A DNA stretch of 64,000 bases from Crotophaga sulcirostris. Lineage: Eukaryota; Chordata; Aves; Cuculiformes; Crotophagidae. The notes beneath the pieces are model-generated. The model was not told where the DNA came from and did no database searches. It worked only from the letters and a program-made list of their open reading frames with translations. The stretch covers positions 4,765,887-4,829,886 of the forward strand of contig VYZB01000016.1 in assembly GCA_013397455.1 (NCBI GenBank), written 5' to 3'. This document shows positions 26,675-38,306 of this stretch, one piece after another. Every line of letters starts with the position of its first letter. Positions within the stretch are counted from its first letter, which is position 1. Both the position numbers and the translations under genes were made by a program.

Positions 26675-26767
26675 GGTGCATAGGTACGTGGGTATGTGGG
26701 TGCACGGCTGGACTGGGGCATGAGTGCATGGAGATGAGAGTGCACGGATGCATGGGTGCATGCACGG
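26675..26767. repeat. Degenerate GTGCATG-type tandem array
   Basis: The plus strand repeats variants of gggtgcatg, gggtatgtg and agtgcatgg/agtgcacgg at intervals of roughly 8-16 bp from the gggtgcatagg at 26674 to the tgcatgcacgggc near 26767. The unit is short and imperfect. Confidence 0.65.
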
Positions 26768-28060
26768 GCATCCCGCCAGGTGCCCAGCATCTTCTGCTCA
26801 CTTGCAGGTATAAGCATCTGACGAACTGCCTCCAGGCAAGAGCAAACCAGGCATCGCGGAAAAGCTCTGGTGTGAACATGGTAAAATGCTTTGCATGGGC
26901 TCAGTATGGACATCTGTAACTTTATGCCTGCTTTGAAAACGGGGATGAGTTTTAGAAAGGGAGGGAGTGGGGCTGCAAGGATGCTAGGCATGCTGCCAGG
27001 TCTCTGTGCACATGCAAATCATGGTGATCAGCAAAAGTCAGCACCCAGCAGTTCAAGGAAGATCCTTGCTGCTGGTCATCTTTCCTGTTGTGCACAGGGT
27101 TTGTGAAGGAGTGGGAGAAATCCAACCAAAGTCTGTTAGCACACTGCAGCTAACAGCCAGAGATGTCCAGCAGCTGCTGGCCAGGCAGGCGTAAGGAGCA
27201 GGCTGTACTGAAAAAGGAGGTTTCTGGTGTGCGACATCCACCTGACCAAGGTGCTTGTTCCTGTTACATCACCTAAACAGGGATTTATTGAGGTCCCCAG
27301 GAGAAAAGTGGCCACTGGTGGTTGTTCATATGCACTAGAAATTCATGCTGGGTAACTGTAGAAATTGCCAGCCACTATTGCCTTTTCGCCTCTGTGTTGC
27401 TGGGGATATTGGAGTAGGAGCAATGGTAACAGGCCTTCACCAGCCACCCAAGCTTGTGGTTTGGTGTGTGCTTTAAGGCTGGAAGCAGTGAGGATTTCAA
27501 TCCGCCATGCAGTGGGCTGCCAGTGCTGCCAGTGCTGCACTGCCTGTTTTGCTGCTGCCCCAGTTGTAGCAAAGGTGCAAGAAAAAGGAATCAGTGCAGT
27601 GAGATCAGCTAGTTCCGATTTTCCAGAGCCCTTGGTTACTCATGGTATGGTCATTTTGTTTATATTCTGTTCTGTAAATGGAATAGTTCCCTTCTCTCGA
27701 TGGCTTTATACTCTCTAAATAGCCCAAGCACATTTCCCATCCCTAGTTTTACATTTGCTTGCTTGTTTCTTAAGCCAGTTCTTACAGTGTCTCATAAATC
27801 ATGTCGACTGCTGTTTGAATCCCTTCCAGTTTCTTGCCCATCTGTCAAATGCCAAAGTGAACAAAATGTTCATAGTTCATAGCAATATCCACTATAACAC
27901 AGAAAAAGGAGCCTTATGCATTTGAAGTTTCAGGCCTCACCAGTCAAATAACATGAAGATTAATACATTGATCTTTATGCCTCTAGTGACTGCACCTTTC
28001 TTCTTATGCTTTTACCTTAAAACAAGGACATAGGATTTCTATGGGTAAGCTTTTAGATCT

Positions 28061-28312
28061 TTCTCTCTTCTCTTCTCTTCTCTTCTCTTCTCTTCTCTTC
28101 TCTTCTCTTCTCTTCTCTTCTCTTCTCTTCCTTTCTCCTCTCCTCTCCTCTCCTCTCCTCTCCTCTNNNNNNNNNNNNNNNNNNNNNNNNNNNNNNNNNN
28201 NNNNNNNNNNNNNNNNNNNNNNNNNNNNNNNNNNNNCTCCTCTCCTCTCCTCTCCTCTCCTCTCCTCTTCTCTCCTTTCTCCTCTCCTTTCTCCTCTCTT
28301 CTCTCCTCTTGA
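28061..28312. repeat. (TTCTC)n / (TCTCC)n pentanucleotide satellite
   Basis: The plus strand is pure pyrimidine. Starting near 28061 it repeats ttctc about a dozen times, changes to tctcc near 28133, and after a run of N resumes as tctcc and then irregular ttctcc to about 28312. Long polypyrimidine mirror tracts of this kind can form triplex DNA and are often collapsed in assemblies, which fits the gap within it. Confidence 0.95.
28167..28236. other. Assembly gap (70 N)
   Basis: Seventy undetermined bases lie inside the pentanucleotide satellite. The true length of the missing sequence is unknown. Open frames read across it are not meaningful. Confidence 0.99.
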
Positions 28313-28870
28313 CTTGATGTGGTGGATTGACAATGGCTGGATGCCAGGTGCCTGCCAAAGCCACTCCATCACTCCGTGTCATCAGCTGGACAAGGGAGTG
28401 AGAATAGAATGAATGGCTCGTGGGTTGAGATAAAGATAGGGAGGGAGCATTCACCAATTGCCATCATGAGTAAAACAGACTCGACTAGAGGAAAGTTAAT
28501 TTAATTTATTACCAATCAAATCAGAGTAGGTTAATAAGAAATTAAACTAAATCTTAAAATATTTCCCCTTCACCCCTCCCTTCTTCCCAGGCTTGACTTT
28601 ACTCCCAATTTCACTCCTTTCTCCCTGTCAGTGATACAGTGGGAAGAGGAATGGGGATTGTGGTCAGTTCATCACGCATTCTCTCTGTCGTTCCTTCCTT
28701 TGGAAGGACTCTTCATTCTCTTCCCCTGCTCCTGTGTAGGGTCCCTTCAGTGGGAAGCAGTCCTCCTTGAACTTCTCCAATATGAGTCCTTCTCACGGGA
28801 GACAGTTCTTCATGAACTGCCCCATCCATCATGGGTCCATTCAATGGTGTCGCAAGTCCTACCAATAAAC

Positions 28871-29100
28871 CTGCTCCAGTGTGGGCACCTCTTTCTACAG
28901 GGCCACAGGTCTTACCAGGAGCCTGCTTCAGTGTGGCCTTCCCACAGGGTCACAGCCTCCTTCATGAATTCACCTGCTCGAGCATGAGGTCCACTACGGG
29001 CTGCAAGTGGGTATCTGCTCCACTGTGGACCTCCATGGGCAGCAGGGAGACAGCCTGCCTCACCATGGACTTCACCATGGGCCACAGAACAATCTTTGCT
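28871..29100. repeat. Tandem sub-repeats of 40-52 bp inside the LTR
   Basis: Units open with ctgctcc or a close variant at 28871, 28923, 28974, 29015, 29055 and about 29095, giving spacings of 52, 51, 41, 40 and 40 bp. Each unit continues with a gtgtgg-like block, a cccac-ggg block and a gcag or cacag block. Weaker, older units seem to extend left to about 28726. Confidence 0.75.
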
Positions 29101-29190
29101 CCTCCTCCTTCTTCACTGACCTTACTGTCTGCAGAGTTGTTTCTCTCACATATTCTTGCTCTTCTCTCTAGCTACAGCGACTTTTTCCCC

Positions 29191-29232
29191 TACTTATATC
29201 ATCCCAGAGGTGCTACCACTGTTGCTGATTGG
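29191..29232 (-). promoter_or_regulatory. LTR core promoter (CCAAT and TATA motifs)
   Basis: On the minus strand ccaatc (29232-29227) is followed about 27 bp later by gatataagta (29200-29191). Spacing and order fit a polymerase II core promoter directing transcription leftward, away from IRF2 and toward ENPP6. Whether it is still active is unknown. Confidence 0.55.
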
Positions 29233-29366
29233 CTCGGCCTTGGCCAGTGGCAGGTCTGTCTTGGAGTGGCCGGCATTGTCTTTGTTGGACATACGGGAAG
29301 CTTCTCACAGAAGCAACCCTTGTAGTGCCCTCTGATACCAAAACCTTGCCATGTAAGCCAAATACA

Positions 29367-32300
29367 CTTGCCTTGTCCTCTTTACAGAATCCAGGACTTG
29401 CACTTGTTTTGAGTTAACAACCTACTAAGGTGAAACTTTAGACCTTATTTCATTGCCTTTTGTTCCATTTCTGCTCTCTGCAGCATGGTCACTTATAGTG
29501 GTATTCTGCTCTGCAGTCTCTTAAATGTAGCACTTCATGACATCAGCCAAGAAGTGCCCTGAAGTCAGTCTCCGACCTCTGTGGCTTAAAAAAATCCAGA
29601 TGGACTTTTCAGTTGCTTTGGACTCAGCTGGGGTCCTGCTTTGTTGCATCTGATCTTTATTTTGTTTTCAGAGTCCCAGGAGAAGCTGTGCATCTTACAA
29701 AATCCAGAGCAAGCCACTTTTTTGACAGGTCTTCGATCACATTTTGCTCTTCCAAGATGTTAATAATACAAGGTTCACAAAAATCAAGCCATCTGAATTT
29801 ACGTTCACTGTTAATTCCTGGAATTAGGAAAAATCACAGGTTTTCCTTTAATCCAAGAGGGATAATTCTCCCCAGAACCTCCACCTAGTCACATTTCACA
29901 TTATGCAGCAAGGGACCTTCTTCACAGCCAGAGCAACAGGCTCCTGACCCCTGAAGCACCTTTTCTGGGAGGATGAAACACAATCCTTCAGACGTCATTG
30001 CTCTTACCTCAGTCACTTGGGTAACGCTCTCATCTTTAGAAGAAGCTCCTCAACCACACCTGCTTTCACAATGCAGAGTCAGCTTTCGTCATACCTTGTG
30101 GCAGGGCAATGGTGACACATCAGAGACAGCATCTTAGAGTAACATGTTCAACACACATCAAGCAGAAGCTCCAGATTTTGCTTTTCTGATAGTCTTGGGT
30201 TTCATAGATGTTGTAGAGCCAGGCAGAATCCTCTGTAAGTGCTATTTACCATTATGTCTAATTCATTACACAGCACACAAGACCTCGAATGATAATTATC
30301 TCGTCCCTCAGGAGGCAATGTTGATTCTTAAGTGTTTTCCTCACTTAGTCAAGACTTCTCCCCCTTCGCTGCATGGTATTTTTCTCTAAGGTAGGTCACT
30401 TTACAGCTCTATTGGCTAACCTTGGTGAAAACCTTTTCCCAGAAAAGTTTCTGCATGATTCACTGGCGTAATCCAGAGCACACATACTCCTGTTTAAGCA
30501 GCTCACACAATACTGTCAGAGGCATGTGTGAACACCAAAAACTGTCAAGCGATGACAAGCCTGAGAAGGGCTGGTGGGATGTGTTGGCAGGGCAAAGTGG
30601 TTTTCTGTCATGTTGAGGTTACAGAGACTTTGGTGTATCTGTTCTGGATGCACAGCTGTAGAACTCCTCGTGAAGTGCATTTTCTCCCCATTAAGATCAT
30701 ATTAAAAAGTATTGATTAGAATAATAGTGAAAAGGTTAAAGCTGTATTGCAGAGGAGGGTGTTGGAAGGAGTCTCAAGTGAATGCCTGCACCTGTGTTCA
30801 GGCCCTGTCATCTTCTGCTTTTGTTTCCTCCTGTCTTCAGCTCTGCAAGTGAAAGTGAGGTTGATGTGGTTCAGTGTAAACATCAGACGCTTTGTTCCAG
30901 ATATAGCTTTGCATGTAGGTGGGGAAGGGGCCAGAGCTGAACTTCTCTCCTAGTCTCTACAAACAACCTGAGTATCTTGCAGCTGTGAGGGCACGGACCA
31001 TAGCATCTCATAAACCATTTGCAAACCTTCACGTGCGGGTGAGTACGGAAGGTACAGGGAACAGGCTGTGTCTGTGAGCTGAGCTCATTAAACCATGTGA
31101 TAGCCAATGGCTGATTCAGACTGCAGCTTTTCTCACTGTATACCCAGTTTGGTACATGTCAACGAGTCATTGGATAGCCTCACACTTGTACAGGGAGAAC
31201 AAGTATTTGAAGATTGGTTTCCCTCGAGGACAGGCATTTTAAGAGTGACCTTAACACTCCCAGCTGCCTGCTGAAGGTGCAGCCCACCAGGTGACTGTAA
31301 GAAGTCCTTGGACTGTGGGCTGATAACTTGGATTTTCTGCAAAAGTTGACTATCACAGCCTGAAATCTTAGAAATGGTAAACACATTTTGTTGTGTTGTG
31401 GAGGTGGGGAAAGGACGTGTCCACACGGATGCCCAATGGAAGAAACCCCTTTGCAGTTACTTTCATATTGCTTCCAGTGAAGCTGCAGGAGGCCAGAGGG
31501 GTGGGATGAGGGTGCCCTGTCACCCACCTGGGTCTGTGGGCAGCTCCATCACCTCCAAGGCTTCACAGCATGGTGCTAACACCCAGACTTTCAGGGCCTG
31601 CCCAGGAGTAGATTTTTTGCTTTCTAAGGCATGCGCTGACTTTTCAGCAAGCTTTTCAGCATGGTTTGTACTTTCTAAGAAGTGAGCTGAAGCGAAGCCC
31701 GACAGCCAACCAGCAAGCAACACTGCTTATCTGCCCCAGGGACAGCAGGTACAATGTACACGCAGGGGAAAATTTGTTGCGGGTCAGAAGGAGATGTAAA
31801 AACCCCGTGAAACCACTCGAAAGATGGAATGAGAAGGTTGGGTTTCTTTACAAGAACGACTTTGATGAGATCTCTTTGAAACTTCACCTGAAATGAAAGG
31901 AGGATGTGTTCTTTTATTGCTACTAGAAGGATTTTTCAGTCTGACCTGAAAATGACGTGAAACTCCAACCTCAAAGTAGGTTTATTTACAGACTTGGATC
32001 TAAAGAAATCGTTGTGCGTCTCCAGTTAGCAGGCAGAACTGGAGCTGGTTGGGGGATGGATTGTGCTCCCAGTTCCTTAGGTAAGAAATAGGTGGGATTC
32101 CATGATAAGCTGGATCTGGACGTCATAAAACATCAAGCACAAGAGATCTGGGGTCAGTCTTCCTGTGGGATCCAGAAGGGCAAAATTTGTAGCTGCTTTT
32201 TGATATGAAGCTTTATAAATGTATAAGAAGTTGAAGTGGTAGCATGCTTGGAAAGCTAAGGGAAGGGGTCAAGTAAAGTCTTATCTAGGCTTGCAATGGA

Positions 32301-35198
32301 TGTGGAGCCCACTAGAAAGACACAGGAGGATGTGGGGGACAGGTTACCATGGACTTACCTCTGCTTTCATCATGGCTACATTTTTTTGCAGAGAAAGACA
32401 AGGTTAGGGAGAAATGATAGTGGAAAGCTAGAAACTTTGATCAAGGAAAGGGACCTAGGAGCAGCCAGCAGCAGCTTGGCTGGTGCCTGTTCTCTCCACC
32501 CAGGCCTTTGCCTAAGGAGCAGGGGTTGGGAATGAAAGTTCTAACTTAGTGCCCTTGGTGGCTTCTGGAGCATATTTCCACCAGAAGCCATCTTCTTTTC
32601 CAAGGTGGCATCAGCTATAAGAGGCAGAAGAGCCATTCTCTTCTAGTTTAAGGCTTTGACACATCTTCATGTCTTAATGCCATGAGAGCATCTAACAGCA
32701 CACAGAGGTGCCAGGAGGCTTTTTTTTTTCTGAGTTATTAGTAAAATGTGACATGAGAGAAGGTGCAGCTTCGTACATCCACTGTGGTTAGTATGACAAG
32801 TCACACACTTCTCTTAGCCTAAAAAGAAGTAGCACTTTGCCTATTTTTCTGTGTCTGCATTAGAGGTCATAAAAAAACCCCACAATACCAAAAGAGAAAG
32901 GAGGAAAGAGGAAAAGGAATAAATGCCAAAGTTATGGTTGTGAAATCACATTTTGCAACCAGAATTTCCCACAGAAACACCTGACACGGTAGCCATGTGG
33001 GCCTTATTTTCATATGAATAGTTCTTATCATTTTCACTTATGAAGGTTGATGGAAGCACAGTGGGAACTGGCACCCAGCAGGGCTTTCAGAAGTGGGTGG
33101 GTGGGAGAAACTGAGTGGCAAGTCAGGAAGTTTTGGGTATTGACTGTAGTGCAAATCTAGCCTGAAATCCTATTAAAGATTTATGAAGAGAACCTGCTAG
33201 CAGGTACCCGTGCCCTTGCAGGTATTGCTTGGCACTTGCCAATTCTGCTCCGGTGGGAAAAGGGCTTTGAGGTTTCCTCTGGTTTCATCACTGCATCTCC
33301 CAGGTATGGTCAAAGGTAGCTTTGATCAAAAGAGCAAACTCTGTTTGCAGATTTCTCAAGGGGAAAAATGGGATAAACCTAAGTGTTACTCTAATGTGTA
33401 TGGCTAATCCATAAAAGCACGCATTAAGTTACAATTTCTTTAGCAAAATAAATGCAAACTATGACATGCTCTCCTACAGCTTCTATAAGGTAAATCTTCA
33501 GTGTGATTCAGAGGTCAGAAAGCAGCATCTCCTTCTTAAGAAATGCAGGACAAAACATTTCTTGAAATATCAGTGAAAGCTATTGTACTGGGCATTTGAT
33601 AAGCTTCCCATCCATAGGATGATGTTTGCATCTGTTGTTCTGGGAATAAGAGAACATTTCATATTCCTTGGGCAAAACTAGGCTAAGATGGAATTACAGC
33701 TGGGAATAGATTAATAAACTCTGAGTAAAAGATATTATGGGACCATAGCAATTATCTATCAAAACCAACCATGTTAAGACTCTGGAAAGATCAAACTTGC
33801 AGGTAAATTTAAATGGAAGTGTAAACACAGGAACCCAGGGAGGTGCCAGGTTGGGTAGCCAAGCATGGCAGGGGTGATGCTGCCTTTGTGAGTGCAATGG
33901 CAGTCCTCCTCCCCTCCCCCCATTTTGGGGCAGTGCCTCTTGTAATGCACCTTCTTCATCTGCATAGAAAATGATGATAAGGAGGCTGAAGATCTTCCCA
34001 GCCAAATCCCTCCAAAAATGATTACGTGCAGTCTAAAGTGACACAGAATAAAGAGTATGAGAAAGACTTGAAAATTTCATGAATTTAATATTAGGCTTGT
34101 TAAATGTGAGGTGATGGTGATGTGTCAAGGAAGATATTTCAGAGAAATAAGGAATAAGTCTATTTTCCTGTTCTAGAACTAGAAGTCATTTGTGAAAATA
34201 TGCGATTTAAAACAGTAAAAAAGGATCAACAAAAAAGTGCAACTACTGAGGTTAGTATGAGATACATATGAACATATGTATTTTTAGAAATTCAAATTAT
34301 AGAAATATATATAAATTCAAATTTTCTTCACATTTAAATGAAAATATGAAACGTAGTGTTAATTTATTTTCATCAGGGTTAGATATTATCCTGGAGTTCT
34401 TCCGTCTTAGCTGGTATGGACACGAGAGTATGTCCATCCAAATCCCCTAATTTATGATTAGTTCTATATCAAGGAAGGTCAGCTACAGCATCTCTATACA
34501 GGAACTAAAACCACTTAAATCTTCTCTCCATTTATGTGGTCCAATGTAAAAAAAAGAAACTGAAAAACAGAGCAAAGCTTTAAAATTATCTACCCACTAC
34601 TGAAAGAGGTACTAAGCCGTAATACATAATTGCCAAGCTGCCTGTTAAAAAAGAGCATCTATTAAACTAAAGTATTTCATGTGCCTTCCACCAAACTTCA
34701 TTCCACTCCACCAAATCATTTCAGTATGTCCTCAGACTGATGGAAATTACTGTGTTGAGCATTAAACATGTACGTTTGTGCTTGGAAGGTTGTTGGCTTA
34801 TCAGAACAACCACTACTATGGCAATGGGCCAGTGCTGGTGGCACTTGGTGTTAAAGAACGAGCACCACAGGACTCAGAGGGTGCTGGTTTAGACAAGGAC
34901 ATCACATGCTGTTCTCTCCTGGAGATGGTTATAACTTTAATTCCCTATCAATCAGATCTTGTATTTTATCATACAGTATAAAAGATTCCAGTACTACTTG
35001 TTTTAAAATCCCCATTGCTCGCTATGTACTGAAATAAAGATCGGAATACATCCAAAACATACTAAACAAACCCATTAGCTATATTTGCATTATACTGAGT
35101 ATGTAGTAAACGGGGAAAAAAATACAGGATTTGTCACTTAATACAGCTCTGGAAATTTCATAATTAGAAGGACTAATTTACCTTGTTGAAGGCAATCA
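29367..35198. other. Intergenic DNA without recognised genes
   Basis: This stretch is unique-looking sequence with scattered A- and T-rich tracts, notably 34000-35150. I see no conserved exon, RNA gene or recognisable mobile element in it. Confidence 0.55.
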
Positions 35199-36066
35199 TA
35201 GAATAGAATCACAGAAACACCTGAGTTGGGAGGGACCCAAAAGGACCATCGAGTCCAACTCCTATCCCTACATAGGACACTCCCAACATTCACACTGTGT
35301 GACTGAGGGCATTGTCCAAATACTTCTTGAATGTTGGCAGACTTGGTGCCATGACTGCTCCCCTGGGGGGCTGTTCCAGTGCTCCACCACCCACTGGACC
35401 TAACCTAATATCCAATCTAAACCTCCCCTGGCACATCTTCCTGCCATTACCTCTAGTCCTGTAATAGGTCACCAGAGAGAAGAGATCAGCACCTGTTTCT
35501 CCTCCTTCCATTGTGAGAAGGCAGTAAACAGCTATGAGAGCCCCTCTCTGTCTCCTCTTCTGCAGGCTGAACAGACCAAGTGCCTTCAGACACTCCTCAT
35601 ATAACTTCCCCTCTAAACCTTCACCAGATTTTGTGGCCTCCTTTAGACACTCTCCAGTAGTTTGGTGTCCTTTTTATACAGTGGCACCCAAAACTGCACA
35701 CAGTACTCAAGGTGGGGCTGCACCAGTGCAGAGAAGAGCGCGGCAATCAACTCCCTCGCCCGGTTGGCAATGCTGTGCTTGATGCACCCCAGGACACGGT
35801 TTGCCCTCTTGGCTACCAGGGCACTGTTGGGTCGTGTTCAACTTGCCATCGAACCAGAACCCCCAGGTCCCTCTCTGCAGGGCTGTTCTCCAGCCTTTCA
35901 CTCCTCAGTCTGTACATGTATCCAGGGTTGCCATGTCCCAGGTGCAGAAGCTGGCACTTCCCCTTGTTAAATTTCATGTAGTTGGTCCAGCTCTCCAATT
36001 TGTCAAGATCCCTCTGCAGTGCCTCTTTGCCCCTAAGAATGTCAACAGCTCCCTCCAGTTTTTTGT
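35199..36066 (-). mobile_element. CR1 LINE 3' fragment, about 0.87 kb
   Basis: This is CR1 on the minus strand. The plus strand opens with aatcatagaatagaatcaca, the complement of the CR1 3' octamer array, then gggagggacccaaaaggacc, and runs inward through ctgttccagtgctccaccac, caatctaaacctcccctggc and ccaggtccctctctgcaggg. It reaches the ctgtacatg, cccaggtgcagaagctggca block upstream of the tail region and is truncated near 36066. It is one of the two longest CR1 copies in the window and looks fairly young because the octamer tail is intact. Confidence 0.92.
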
Positions 36067-37465
36067 GAGGCTTAAGCAGTTTTCTTTGGCTAAATTTCAC
36101 TCCAGAGGTAGTCTGAGATTTCCCTGCACACTGAAAGGTACCAAGGGAAGGTGTCATGTAATGCCAGCTGATATTTAATACAGATTAGTGACTGGAAATA
36201 AGGAGCTGAAACTGTTGTGCTGAATTCAGCCATTCCTCCACAGACCACAGCGTAGGAACTGCTCACTGCTAGGTAAGCAAGTTCGCCACTCTTTACTAAA
36301 ACCAGTCCTTTTAATTTAAATTTCACTTCTTCTCTCGGTTTTGGGATGATACAATTCCAAAAAGAAGTTCCCGTTTCTTTTCTTTCCTCCCTTTAATTCA
36401 GCAGGCCTGTGCAAGGCAACACCAGACATCTGCAGGGGGATGGAAGTGGCTGCCACAAACTGTATTCAGTGGCAATTTTGAGAAGTCTTCGTGGATTACA
36501 CACCAAAACATTACAGGTTGATTTCTTTCTGCTGAGTATACAGGTTTTGCAGATGAAAAGAGATGCTTATTTTGGTGTGCCGGAGCATCTTCTGTCTGTG
36601 CACACTGTGCAGTGCTGGCATGAACAAGCAAGGTGCTCAAGAACTCCTGTGACTGTTCATTGCACAGGTCTGAAGGGAAGTGATAAACCCTCATAGGGTA
36701 CAGTGACCCACTCCTGAAAAATGCATGCTTCTCCCTTAGCTAGCAAAGCCAGGCTTAAAAACAGGTGACTGCGTGTTGAACATGCATCAAAATCTGCTGT
36801 TGCCAGGGTCCTGTCTTAGCACTGTCCTGGTAAAATGGGGATGAAATTTGATTCATACATATATGGTGTTCTGTTGCATTTGGAAATTGCCTCACTGCTG
36901 CTATAAAAGAAAAAATCAGTTCAGGTCCCAAGAATTCTGGGTTCTTGGCATGGCAAAGCAGAAATAAGGGACTAGCTCAGGGTATGAAGACTCCATCCCT
37001 AACACAACATGGGGTTCGTTTCTCCCCTCGCTCAGTTTTATGCAGGCGACAGGCACTCTCACGTGGGATGTCAAGAGGGAACTGAGCCCTGCTCCTCAGC
37101 TCTGCGCTGGCCTCATCCCAAGGGTCCCATGTCACTGGACAGCTGGAAAACTGGTCTGCCTGGCATGCTCCCTCTCGCTGCCAGTGCCCCAGGCCACACG
37201 GAGCATCCATCTGGGCATGGATGTTGCAGCCATGTGTGGGAAAGCCACCCTGGCTCGGCACATAGGCAAACCACTATCAGAGAAGGAAAGTGAGGGTGGC
37301 TAGCAGGAGCTCTCCACGGATTTGTAGAAGTCCTGCAAATTGTAAAAGCTTTTAATCCACAGCTACTACAAAATGATCAAAGTACTGGTGCAGCAATGAG
37401 ATAAATCTCTGGTTAAAATTGATTACTTGTGTTCACTGAGAGGGCCACAAAGACAATCAGAGGGC
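36067..37465. other. Intergenic spacer
   Basis: Nothing recognisable lies between the two CR1 copies; short open frames on both strands overlap each other and have no family signature. Confidence 0.55.
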
Positions 37466-37904
37466 TGCACCACCTCCCATAAGAGGACACACTGAGAGAG
37501 TTGGGGTTGTTCAGCCTGGAGAAGAAAAGGCTCTGGAGAGATCTTATAGCAGTCTTCCAGTACCTGAAGGGGCTACAGGAAAGCTGGGGAGGGACTCTTT
37601 ATCAGGGAGTGCAGTGATAGAACGAGGAGTAATGGCTTTAAGCTGAAAGAGAGGAGGTTTAGACTAGATATTAGGAAGACATTTTTTTACTGTGAAGGTG
37701 GTGAGACACTGGAACAGGTTGCCCAGAGAAGTCGTGGATGCCCCCTCCCTGGAGGTGTTCAAAGTCAGATTGGATGGGGCTTTGAGCAACCCGATGTCGT
37801 GGGAGGGGTCCCTGCCCATGGCAGGGGGGTTGAAATTGAATGATCTTTAAGGTCCCTTCCAACCCAAATCATTCTATGATTCTATGACTTTATGATTCTA
37901 CGAT
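37466..37904 (+). mobile_element. CR1 LINE 3' fragment
   Basis: This is CR1 sense on the plus strand. It contains gttggggttgttcagcctgg, gagaagaaaaggctctggag, taagctgaaagagaggaggt, ttagactagatattaggaag and gtggatgccccctccctgga. It ends with four tandem attctatgatt-type octamers, so the 3' end is intact. The opposite orientation and different body sequence separate it from the copy at 35199. Confidence 0.93.
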
Positions 37905-38172
37905 TTATTAGAAAAGGCTGTGAATTAAGATAAAAAATTCTTAATTTCAGCTTGGTTTCTAGAGAAGCAACCGTACCTGCTGCTTTTCCAACTAGTAAAT
38001 CCTATTCAAAAACTTCTCACCCCAGTGGTCGCTTTCAACCAAGTTGGAAAGAAACAGCAGAAGAAATCTGCAGGCAGAGAGAAGGATAGAGAAACAGTAT
38101 CACCTTTCTCTCTTCCTCCTTTCCTTCCCTGTCATCTCTAGTCTTTTTGGCTGAAGTCTGTAAAGACTGCCA

Positions 38173-38306
38173 AAGGTACAAGAGTATTGTACGTGGCCCC
38201 TGACTGACGGTGATGCTGGGTTTTAGCTCCATTTTGTCAACTTAAAAACTTGCCTTTTAACTCTGTTTTTTATCAGATAGAAAAACTAAAGGCAGCATGC
38301 TGCCCT
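38173..38306 (+). repeat. 134-bp duplicated element, copy A
   Basis: This segment matches 43691-43824 base for base with no gaps and 11 mismatches (about 92% identity); ten of the eleven are transitions. It contains gactgacggtgatgctgggt and tttttatcagatag. Similarity stops abruptly at both ends. I do not recognise the family. It bears no CR1 or LTR hallmarks. Confidence 0.9.

Larger units (their letters stand above)
12430..28060. other. Gene-poor intergenic DNA between ENPP6 and IRF2
   Basis: I see no exon of a recognisable gene here. The longer open frames, such as one near 21.5-22.0 kb, have no family signature, no credible splice context and overlap frames on the other strand. Short relics and simple repeats inside are listed separately. 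Unrecognised noncoding RNA genes or enhancers cannot be excluded. Confidence 0.6.
28318..29366 (-). mobile_element. Solo LTR of an avian endogenous retrovirus
   Basis: This 1.05-kb unit matches, from memory, a very common bird ERV LTR type; I do not assign a named family. Read on the minus strand it begins TGTATT at 29366 and ends ACCACA at 28318. It has a CCAAT box (29227-29232), a TATA-like gatataagta (29191-29200) and an AATAAA poly(A) signal (28505-28510), in the order expected for U3, R and U5. Possible target duplications of five bases flank it, with one mismatch (CTTGA at 28313-28317, CTTGC at 29367-29371). No internal retroviral genes adjoin it, so it is a solo LTR left by recombination. 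It sits directly beside the pentanucleotide satellite. Confidence 0.85.

Noticed and set aside
28004..28457. Open frames of repeated RREEK or SSLLF type across the N run
   Set aside because: They are translations of the pentanucleotide satellite and of undetermined bases.
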